Part shown: positions 1-5,580 of the stretch, one piece after another
How positions within the stretch are numbered: the stretch's first letter is position 1
Layout of the letters: each line of letters opens with the position of its first letter
From: Pseudomonadota bacterium
Lineage (GTDB): Bacteria > Pseudomonadota > Alphaproteobacteria > Rhizobiales > Xanthobacteraceae
DNA: 9,748 bases
Assembly (NCBI GenBank): GCA_023431725.1
Contig: JAEYVN010000325.1
Span: 1-9,748 of the forward strand
Reading direction: 5' to 3'
Translations under genes and position numbers: made by a program
The notes under the pieces: generated by a model
Databases searched by the model: none
What the model saw: only the letters and a program-made list of their open reading frames with translations
Told to the model about the DNA's origin: nothing

Positions 1-53
1 TGATCCCGGTCTGGCTGATCATGCGTCTGGTCAACGCACCGCGCGGCAGATAA
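1..53 (+). CDS. C-terminal end of an unidentified (membrane?) protein, partial
   Basis: Reading from base 3, an open frame gives IPVWLIMRLVNAPRGR and ends at TAA (51-53). The hydrophobic stretch followed by a short basic tail would fit the end of an inner-membrane protein whose last helix is followed by a cytoplasmic tail, but sixteen residues cannot identify a family. The other two plus frames are less gene-like: one hits TGA at once, and the other runs into the palindromic repeat at 70-134. The gene converges on pyrD, with the repeat between them. Confidence 0.4.
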   Translation, partial: IPVWLIMRLVNAPRGR

Positions 54-69
54 CCTCTCGCATCATTTT

Positions 70-134
70 CCGTTCGTCCCCGCGAAAGCGGGGACCCAGA
101 TCTTCTGGATTCCCGCTGTCGCGGGAATGAACGG
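70..134. repeat. Dispersed-type palindromic intergenic repeat, possible bidirectional terminator
   Basis: The two 31-base arms at 70-100 and 104-134 are inverted copies matching at 26 of 31 positions, separated by only 3 bases. Each arm holds its own small hairpin: CCCGC-GAAA-GCGGG in the left arm and CCCGC-TGTC-GCGGG in the right. Elements of this look (a CCCGCGAAAGCGGG core flanked by CCAGA/TCTGG) are, from memory, common between genes in Rhizobiales. It lies between the converging ends of the first gene and pyrD, so a transcript from either side could fold it into a long stem. No strong T-tract follows, so the terminator role is inference. Confidence 0.7.
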
Positions 135-161
135 ACAGAGTAGCGTTTGAGAAGACGGCTT

Positions 162-1253
162 CTAAACCGGCCAATCCTGCGCGGTGATATCCGCTGCATC
201 GGCACCCGTGAGATCGGCAAGCGATTGATGGTCTTCTTCAAGCGCATCGAGCAGGCCGCGCTTGATCTGCGGCAACAGCGCAAGACCGTGAAACACCAGC
301 GCGCTGTAGAGCTGGATCAGCGTCGCACCGGCCCTGATCTTGGCCACCGCCGCGGCGCCGGAATCGATCCCGCCGACGCCGATGATGGGCATTGCGCCTT
401 CCAGCCGCACATAGGTTTCGGCCAGCATCCGCGTCGAGAGGCGGAACAGCGGCTTGCCGGAGAGGCCGCCCTGCTCCGACGCCTTTTCGCGTTCCTTCAA
501 TGATGGCGGACGGCTGAGCGTGGTGTTGCCGACAATCATGCCGTCGACCTTGCGCTGGCGGGCCACCCCGACAATGTCGTCGAGATCGCCAAGCGACACA
601 TCCGGTGCGATCTTCAAAAGCAGCGGTGTCGGACCGGCATTGGCCTGCACCCGATTGCGCGCCTCGATCACACGCGCCAGCAGATCGTCGAGGCTTTTCG
701 CCTCCTGCAGATTGCGCAGCCCCGGCGTATTCGGCGACGACACATTGACGGTGATGTAGCTGACCACGGGCGCGAAGGCTTCGACCAGCCGCACATAGTC
801 GGCGGCGCGATCCTTGGTGTCGCGGTTGGCGCCGATATTGATTGCGACAATGCCGGTGCGGTTGGCCCGCACAGCCAGCCGGCGCAGCACCTCGGCTTCG
901 CCGTCATTGTTGAAGCCCAGCCGGTTGATTACCGCCTCGTCCGCATCCAGGCGGAACAGCCGCGGCCGCGGATTGCCGGCCTGCGGACGCGGGGTGACGG
1001 TGCCGATTTCGACGAAGCCGAAGCCGAGGCGCAGCAGCGCGTCGGGCACTTCGCCATTCTTGTCGAAGCCCGGCGCAACCCCGACCGGATTGGGAAAATT
1101 CAAGCCGAAGGCGCGTACGCGCAGCCGCGAATCATCCGGCCTCGCCGGAGGTAGCGGGGCCCATTGCAGCGCCCGCAGCGCCAAGCGGTGGGCATCTTCA
1201 GGCTCAAAACGGTGGAGAAGAGGTCGGCTCAGGCGCTCGAAAAGGCCAATCAC
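162..1253 (-). CDS. pyrD: Dihydroorotate dehydrogenase (quinone), class 2
   Basis: This FMN enzyme oxidises dihydroorotate to orotate, the fourth step of pyrimidine synthesis, and passes electrons to the membrane quinone pool. Numbering is from the GTG start (363 residues). The N-terminus holds the amphipathic segment typical of the membrane-bound class 2 enzymes (about 1-35). Family marks follow: GVAPGFDKNGE (58-68), GTVTPRPQ (84-91), NRLGFNNDG (110-118), NVSSPNTPGLR (170-180, with Ser173 matching the E. coli class 2 base Ser175), LLLKIAPD with FMN-contacting Lys214, GNTT (242-245) and GVGGI (292-296). The frame is open up to base 1343, but homology starts at VIGLFERLS. GTG at 1253 also has a GGAG ten bases upstream and gives the usual length. 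The gene is divergent from the S24 repressor and seems to stand alone on its strand. Confidence 0.96.
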   Translation of the reverse strand: MIGLFERLSRPLLHRFEPEDAHRLALRALQWAPLPPARPDDSRLRVRAFGLNFPNPVGVAPGFDKNGEVPDALLRLGFGFVEIGTVTPRPQAGNPRPRLFRLDADEAVINRLGFNNDGEAEVLRRLAVRANRTGIVAINIGANRDTKDRAADYVRLVEAFAPVVSYITVNVSSPNTPGLRNLQEAKSLDDLLARVIEARNRVQANAGPTPLLLKIAPDVSLGDLDDIVGVARQRKVDGMIVGNTTLSRPPSLKEREKASEQGGLSGKPLFRLSTRMLAETYVRLEGAMPIIGVGGIDSGAAAVAKIRAGATLIQLYSALVFHGLALLPQIKRGLLDALEEDHQSLADLTGADAADITAQDWPV

Positions 1254-1356
1254 TGCAGTGCAACTCCGAAAGACAGCGGGCCAACCTAGCGACGCACGGC
1301 GCAGGCGACAAGAATCGGAAATGCAAGGCTGGACAGAACCCACAAAAGGCTCTAAT

Positions 1357-1389
1357 TCCTACCGTTAGGTAGGACAATAGTCACACTAT
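1357..1389. promoter_or_regulatory. Two adjacent dyads, candidate operator between pyrD and the S24 repressor
   Basis: Positions 1357-1374 form a perfect inverted repeat, TCCTACC-GTTA-GGTAGGA, 18 bases long. Three bases further on, 1377-1389 form a second, ATAGT-CAC-ACTAT. Both lie 30-65 bases before the ATG of the S24-family repressor and about 100 bases before pyrD. Size and placement fit operators of CI/LexA-type dimers, so self-regulation of the repressor is a reasonable guess. No convincing -35/-10 pair is seen for either gene, and no binding consensus is known to me for this protein. Confidence 0.4.
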
Positions 1390-1420
1390 CCGGGACCCGT
1401 CCACCACAAGAGCGAACGCC

Positions 1421-2050
1421 ATGCTGACGCATGCACAGGTATGGACCGCGATCGACCGTCTTGCCGCACGGGCAGGCCTTTCGGCCTCTGGCCTCGCCAA
1501 GAAAGCCGGGCTCGATCCCACAACCTTCAATAAATCGAAGCGCGTGACGCCGGACGGCCGCGCTCGCTGGCCGTCGACGGAATCCGTCGCAAAATCGCTG
1601 GCCGCGACCGGCACCACCGTCGAGACCTTTATTGCGCTGATCTCGGAAAATGCGCGCCCGATCACACAGGGCCTCCCGCTGATCGGTTTCGCCGAGGCTG
1701 GCGCGAATGGCTATTTCGACGATGGCGGCTTCCCGGTCGGCAAGGGCTGGGACGAGGTCGATGTCCCGGCGCTGAAAGACGAACACGCCTATGCGCTGAA
1801 AATCTCCGGCGACTCCATGCTGCCGGCCTACCGCAAGGGAGACGTGATTGTCGTCTCCCCGTCAGCGCCGGTCCGCCGCGGCGACCGCATCGTCGTCAAG
1901 ACGAACGACGGCGAAGTGATGGTGCAGCAACTCGCGCAAAAAACCGCCAAGACCATTGAGCTGCAATCGTTCAATCCGAGCCATCCCGATCGCACATTGG
2001 CGATGTCGGACGTGTTGTGGATCGCCCGCATTCTCTGGGTCAGTCAGTGA
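1421..2050 (+). CDS. CI/LexA-like HTH repressor, S24 peptidase family, catalytic Lys replaced by Gln
   Basis: This 209-residue DNA-binding regulator has an N-terminal helix-turn-helix (about 6-75, recognition part near GLSASGLAKKAGLDPTTF at 19-36) and a C-terminal S24 fold (about 85-209). The peptidase part shows a candidate self-cleavage bond Ala93-Gly94 (FAEAGAN) and the nucleophile motif SGDSM with Ser132. In LexA the catalytic Lys lies 37 residues after the Ser. Here that position is Gln169, in GEVMVQQL, where LexA reads EVTVKRL. The dyad therefore appears incomplete and self-cleavage may be lost. The C-terminal end (ELQSFNP..HPDRTL..WIARILWVSQ) is the form usual in rhizobial chromosomal members, so this is not clearly a prophage remnant. 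There are no phage genes nearby. The start is the first ATG of the frame, with only a weak AAGAG-like site upstream. Confidence 0.88.
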   Translation: MLTHAQVWTAIDRLAARAGLSASGLAKKAGLDPTTFNKSKRVTPDGRARWPSTESVAKSLAATGTTVETFIALISENARPITQGLPLIGFAEAGANGYFDDGGFPVGKGWDEVDVPALKDEHAYALKISGDSMLPAYRKGDVIVVSPSAPVRRGDRIVVKTNDGEVMVQQLAQKTAKTIELQSFNPSHPDRTLAMSDVLWIARILWVSQ

Positions 2051-2094
2051 GGGCATGATCGGAAATCCGGCATCGGTTTTCCGAACAGAGCATC
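2051..2094. repeat. Palindromic GCATGATC-type intergenic element, probable terminator of convergent genes
   Basis: Right after the repressor stop lies an imperfect palindrome. TCGGAAATCC (2059-2068) pairs with GGTTTTCCGA (2075-2084) at nine of ten positions around a six-base loop, with GGGCATGA outside on the left and AGAGCATC on the right. This matches my memory of an abundant intergenic element in Bradyrhizobiaceae that begins AGCATGATC and contains GGTTTTCC. It sits between the converging repressor and TauE/SafE genes, where a bidirectional terminator would be useful. The rest of the gap (2095-2121) shows nothing. Confidence 0.55.
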
Positions 2095-2121
2095 GGCGAA
2101 CAATGAAGATCAAGCGCTGCT

Positions 2122-2871
2122 TCAATAAGTGAGCAACGCCAGACCACGCAGAATATAGACCGTACAGATCGTCAGGATGATCCAGCGCGTGTAACGCCGG
2201 AAGCCATCATCGGTCATCCGCTCCAGCACGAAGGGTGCGAGCGATGTGCCTGCAATGGCAAGGGCAATCGCCGGGATGTAGGCCCAGCCGGGGATCGCAT
2301 TTACCTGATCGGGGAATGAGCCGAAGTAAAGCAGGCGCAGGACATGCGCGACGCTCTGCGTCACCGCCTTCGTCCCGACCGTAGTCTTCCGGTCCAGCTT
2401 GCTCTTCTGGAAAAACAGATCAAGGAACAGGCCGCCGACACCGGTGATCAACTGCACGACCGTCGTCGTCAGTCCGGTGATGAACGGCACGCCGCGATGC
2501 TCGATATTCGGGCGCGCGTTCCTCGGCAGCAACTCGATCAGGAACGGCAACGCGCCGAGCGCCAGATAGACCAGCGCCTTGCTCGGTACGATCGCCAGCC
2601 AGCGCATCACCAGAAACGAGATCGCAGCGCCGAGCACATAAAGCCAGAAGATCCGCCAGATGACGTAGCGGCGCCACAGGACCGCACGCCAGCCATTGGC
2701 CGCGAGCTGAATCGCCGAAAACAGCACCATGCCGGTGGACACATCGAAAAAGACCAGCAGCACGCCCAGAAGGATCATGCCGCCGGCCATTCCGAAAATG
2801 CCGGACACAAACGAGGTGAAGACGATGGTGGCTGCGACCAGCGCCAGCGCGAACGGCGTAAGCGCCATCAT
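2122..2871 (-). CDS. TauE/SafE (TSUP) family membrane permease
   Basis: A 249-residue integral inner-membrane protein of the TSUP family, whose members move sulfite, sulfoacetate or other small (often sulfur-containing) anions. The substrate cannot be read from the sequence. The family's internal duplication is visible: the first half carries GIFGMAGGMILLG (24-36) in its first helix, and the second half carries the matching ITGVGGLFLDLFF (142-154). Hydrophobic segments lie near 5-42, 46-60, 74-95, 97-115, 130-152, 196-216 and 229-247, consistent with seven or eight spans. Two adjacent ATG codons (2871 and 2868) could each start it. The SD-like GAGAG overlaps the lysS stop. lysS ends 13 bases upstream, so the two are almost certainly co-transcribed, although no functional link with tRNA charging is evident. 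Confidence 0.9.
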   Translation of the reverse strand: MMALTPFALALVAATIVFTSFVSGIFGMAGGMILLGVLLVFFDVSTGMVLFSAIQLAANGWRAVLWRRYVIWRIFWLYVLGAAISFLVMRWLAIVPSKALVYLALGALPFLIELLPRNARPNIEHRGVPFITGLTTTVVQLITGVGGLFLDLFFQKSKLDRKTTVGTKAVTQSVAHVLRLLYFGSFPDQVNAIPGWAYIPAIALAIAGTSLAPFVLERMTDDGFRRYTRWIILTICTVYILRGLALLTY

Positions 2872-2884
2872 CGTCGTTTTGCTC

Positions 2885-4513
2885 TCAGGCTGACCGTGCC
2901 AGCGCCCCGTCGATCATATCGACCGTATTCTGCAATCCGTAAGCGGCAACGAACGTGCCGAAGCGCGGACCTTTCTCCTGACCGAGCAGCACCTGATACA
3001 GCATGTTGAACCATTCGAGCGAAACGCCCGGACGGCCGTCCTTGCCCTTCTTCTTCTCATCCAGATACGGCTCGCGGCGACCGATCTCGTAAACGACGTT
3101 CTGGATATCCTCGGCGCTTGAATCGCCGGCGAGATTGGACAACGCATCGCGCAGATCGCTCAGCGCCTTGCGATCCTGTTCATTCGGCTCACGGAACTGC
3201 TTCGTCGGTGCAACGAAATCGCGATAATAGTTGATCGCGTAGCCGACCATCGCGTCGAGCTTCGGATGCGTCTGCGGCGTCACGCCGGGCCGATAGCGGC
3301 CGATGAAGCCCCACAGCGTGTCGGCGTTCTCCGCATTCGATGACGACACCAGCGTCAGCATCAGCTGGAACGTGAGCGGCATGTCGGCCTGCGGCGGATG
3401 GCCGGAATGGATATGCCAGACCGGATTGCCGAGCCGCTGCTTTTCGTCCTGACGCTGATAGCCGTCGAGGAACTGGAAATATTCGTCGACGTTGCGCGGG
3501 ATCACATCGAAGAAGAGCCGCTTCGCCGCCTTCGGCTCGCGATACATGAACAGCGACAGCGATTCCGGCGAGGCATAGCGCAGCCATTCCTCGATCGTCA
3601 GGCCGTTGCCCTTCGATTTCGATATCTTCTGCCCCTTATCATCAAGGAACAGTTCGTAATTGAAGCCCTCCGGCGGCGTGCCGCCGATGGCGCGGTTGAT
3701 CTGCCCTGACAGCTTCACGGAATCGATCAGATCCTTGCCGGCCATTTCGTAATCGACACCGAGCGCGTACCAGCGCATCGCCCAGTCCGGCTTCCATTGC
3801 AGCTTGCAATGCCCGCCGGTCACCGGCGTGGTGACGCTCTCTTTTGTGTCCGGGTCTTCATAGGTGATCGTGCCGGCCGCGGCGTCATGCGCGGTGACAG
3901 GTACCTGCAGTACGATGCCGGTCCGCGGCGAGATCGGCAGGAACGGCGAGTAGCTTTGCGCCCGCTCCTCGCGCAGCGACGGCAGCATGATCGCCATCAC
4001 CTTGTCGAAGTTGGTCAACACCTGCAGCAGCGCCTTGTCGAACAGTCCGGACGTGTAGCATTGCGTCGCCGAAAAGAATTCGTACTCGAAGCCGAACGTA
4101 TCGAGGAACGCGCGCAGCCGCGCATTGTTGTGCGCGCCGAAGCTGTCATGCGTACCGAATGGATCGCGCACGCGCGTCAGCGGCTTGCCGAGATCCTGCG
4201 CCAGCATCTCCTTGTTCGGCACATTGTCCGGCACCTTGCGCAGGCCATCCATGTCATCGGAAAAGGCGATCAGCCGGGTCTTGATCTTGTCGTCGGTCAG
4301 CACACGGAAGGCATGGCGCACCATGGTCGTGCGCGCCACTTCGCCGAAAGTGCCGATATGCGGCAGACCGGATGGACCATAGCCGGTCGAGAAGATCACC
4401 TCGTCCTTGGGCGTCTTCTTCAGCCGCGCGACGATCTTGCGCGCTTCCTCGAACGGCCAGGCGCCGGATTGCTCGGCAAGGGTACGCAGATGGGTTGCTT
4501 CGGTTACAGACAT
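2885..4513 (-). CDS. lysS: Lysyl-tRNA synthetase, class I
   Basis: This enzyme charges tRNA-Lys with lysine in the cytoplasm, using ATP. It is the class I (archaeal-type, also called lysK) form, which alphaproteobacteria and spirochaetes carry in place of the class II enzyme. Numbering is from the ATG at 4513 (542 residues, normal for the family). The HIGH-type signature is PHIGTFGE (51-58) and the KMSKS-type signature is KISKSKG (296-302), both in the Rossmann catalytic domain. The zinc-binding-like [12 protein letters not shown] region (233-244) and the C-terminal anticodon-binding helical domain ([20 protein letters not shown], near 504-523) are typical. A GTG at 4534 would add seven residues, but the ATG at 4513 has a GGAG six bases before it and is preferred. 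It is followed at 13 bases by the TSUP permease and preceded at 69 bases by a solute-binding protein gene. Confidence 0.97.
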   Translation of the reverse strand: MSVTEATHLRTLAEQSGAWPFEEARKIVARLKKTPKDEVIFSTGYGPSGLPHIGTFGEVARTTMVRHAFRVLTDDKIKTRLIAFSDDMDGLRKVPDNVPNKEMLAQDLGKPLTRVRDPFGTHDSFGAHNNARLRAFLDTFGFEYEFFSATQCYTSGLFDKALLQVLTNFDKVMAIMLPSLREERAQSYSPFLPISPRTGIVLQVPVTAHDAAAGTITYEDPDTKESVTTPVTGGHCKLQWKPDWAMRWYALGVDYEMAGKDLIDSVKLSGQINRAIGGTPPEGFNYELFLDDKGQKISKSKGNGLTIEEWLRYASPESLSLFMYREPKAAKRLFFDVIPRNVDEYFQFLDGYQRQDEKQRLGNPVWHIHSGHPPQADMPLTFQLMLTLVSSSNAENADTLWGFIGRYRPGVTPQTHPKLDAMVGYAINYYRDFVAPTKQFREPNEQDRKALSDLRDALSNLAGDSSAEDIQNVVYEIGRREPYLDEKKKGKDGRPGVSLEWFNMLYQVLLGQEKGPRFGTFVAAYGLQNTVDMIDGALARSA

Positions 4514-4519
4514 ATTTTT

Positions 4520-4523
4520 CTCC
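4520..4523 (-). promoter_or_regulatory. Ribosome binding site that sets the lysS start
   Basis: On the minus strand GGAG stands six bases before the ATG at 4513, the best-placed Shine-Dalgarno in the window. It lies inside the possible seven-codon extension from the GTG at 4534, which itself has no comparable site, and so decides the start. Confidence 0.7.
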
Positions 4524-4531
4524 GACGCGGA

Positions 4532-4560
4532 CACTTATTGCCCGTGTCCCTGCGCGTCAA
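4532..4560 (-). promoter_or_regulatory. Possible promoter for lysS, overlapping an inverted repeat
   Basis: On the minus strand TTGACG (4560-4555) is a good -35 match. With 17 bases between, it is followed by TAAGTG (4537-4532), a poor -10. The same stretch holds an inverted repeat, GGACAC (4529-4534) with GTGTCC (4544-4549), loop of nine bases, just before the lysS Shine-Dalgarno. Either a promoter or a leader hairpin is possible, and the weak -10 keeps confidence low. Confidence 0.28.
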
Positions 4561-4582
4561 TTTTTTGCACGCCAATGGCGGT

Positions 4583-5494
4583 TCAGAACGGATTCACCGG
4601 GAAATAGCGCAGCCAGAGATCGGCGAAACGCCCCCGCTCCCACAGGCGGTATAAAGCCCAGTTCAGCGCCTGACGGACGGTCTCATTCCCTTTGCGCACG
4701 GCGACGCCGACGCCCTCGCCAAAATAGCGGCTCTCGAAGAAGGCGCCGCCGGTGAAGGCGCAGCAACTCTCCGAGTCCGTGCCGTTCAGCCAGAAGGACA
4801 ATGCCACGCCATCGCCGAAGACGTAATCGACCTCGCCCTTGCGCAGGGCCTCGCGCGCGGCGTCGGCGGACGGGAATGCCACGGCCTGCGCTTCGGTGAA
4901 CAGCGTCTTGAGATAGGCCTCATGGGCGCTGCCGCCGACCACGCCGACCTTCTTGCCCTCGATCTGCTCTGGGATGAGATTGGGCGTCGCGATCTTGCGT
5001 GACGTTACAAAGCGTGCCGGCAGCCGGTAATACGGATCGGTGAAATCGACCACCTTGCGCGTATCGGCCGTCACGGCGATCGAGGCAATCACCGCATCAC
5101 CGCGGTTTTCGTTCAGCGCCTGGATCAGCGTATCGAAACGCCGCATCTGGATGGTGCAGGTGATCTTCAACTCCTCGCAGATCAGTCGCGCCAGCTCGAC
5201 ATTGAAGCCCACCGGATTTCCGTCCGCGCCGGCATAATTGAACGGCGGATAGTCCGTTTCGGTCATGAAGCGGATCTGCGTAAGGCGGGAGAGATCCGGC
5301 CGCTCGGGCCGACGTTTCGGATCCCAGAAGCCCGGAAATGGCGACGGAGCGGGGGCGAGTTCGGCCGGCGGCTGCACGTGTGGCTGCGCCTGCACCGGGC
5401 ATGGCAGGACGATTAGCCCGCCTGCGAATACCGCAGCCAGAATAGCACAAACTTTAGTGTGGAATTCCGCCAGGGAAACAGTCCATACTCGCAT
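4583..5494 (-). CDS. Periplasmic solute-binding protein, family 3 (amino-acid type), without a visible transporter
   Basis: A 303-residue exported protein. It has a signal peptide with a hydrophobic core at about 16-33 and likely cleavage after VQA (34-36), then a proline-rich spacer (38-55). The family 3 binding domain (about 72-300) follows, with the usual marks: the ligand-binding start TDYPPFNY (80-87), GFNVELA (96-102), FDTLIQAL (120-127), DFTDPYY (150-156) and GKKVGVVGG (180-188). Family members bind polar amino acids or similar ligands for ABC import, or act as sensors. No permease or ATPase gene lies beside it, so its partner, if any, is elsewhere. Its 3' end is 69 bases before lysS on the same strand, so read-through into lysS is possible. 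A lysine or related ligand is a guess based only on that neighbour. Start: the ATG at 5494, with GAGG about eleven bases upstream. Confidence 0.87.
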   Translation of the reverse strand: MRVWTVSLAEFHTKVCAILAAVFAGGLIVLPCPVQAQPHVQPPAELAPAPSPFPGFWDPKRRPERPDLSRLTQIRFMTETDYPPFNYAGADGNPVGFNVELARLICEELKITCTIQMRRFDTLIQALNENRGDAVIASIAVTADTRKVVDFTDPYYRLPARFVTSRKIATPNLIPEQIEGKKVGVVGGSAHEAYLKTLFTEAQAVAFPSADAAREALRKGEVDYVFGDGVALSFWLNGTDSESCCAFTGGAFFESRYFGEGVGVAVRKGNETVRQALNWALYRLWERGRFADLWLRYFPVNPF

Positions 5495-5513
5495 ATGTTG
5501 TTCTGCCTCTTTT

Positions 5514-5535
5514 CCTCACGTTTTCAGCAGTGAGG
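5514..5535. promoter_or_regulatory. Inverted repeat in the divergent gap between the binding protein and the glycosyltransferase
   Basis: CCTCAC (5514-5519) and GTGAGG (5530-5535) are perfect inverted arms with a ten-base spacer. They sit in the 86-base gap that must hold the promoters of both divergent genes, so a regulator site is possible. Six-base arms are weak evidence and the left arm overlaps the region expected to hold the binding-protein leader. Confidence 0.22.
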
Positions 5536-5580
5536 CGGTCGGTGCCGTAATAGCATTGTTTTCGGTCGTCGGGGGCGGCC

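Noticed and set aside
1254..1343. A 30-residue N-terminal extension of PyrD from an upstream start at 1343.
   Set aside because: The extra residues show no family similarity. The GTG at 1253 gives the normal class 2 length and N-terminus and has a GGAG upstream.
1373..1382. The 10-mer GACAATAGTC before the repressor gene occurs again at 8493-8502 before the TerC gene, suggesting a shared regulator site.
   Set aside because: In 9.7 kb roughly 45 pairs of identical 10-mers are expected by chance under uniform base composition, and the flanks of the two sites do not agree.
1421..2050. A prophage remnant marked by the CI-like repressor.
   Set aside because: There is no integrase, attachment-site repeat or phage structural gene nearby, base composition matches the neighbours, and the protein resembles chromosomal rhizobial forms.
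3797..4654. Long open frames antisense to lysS (and similar ones antisense to the glycosyltransferase at 6040-6993 and to the TauE/SafE gene at 2344-3009).
   Set aside because: Their products are rich in Arg, Gln and His without domains, as expected from the complement of GC-rich genes; the opposite strand holds clear conserved proteins.
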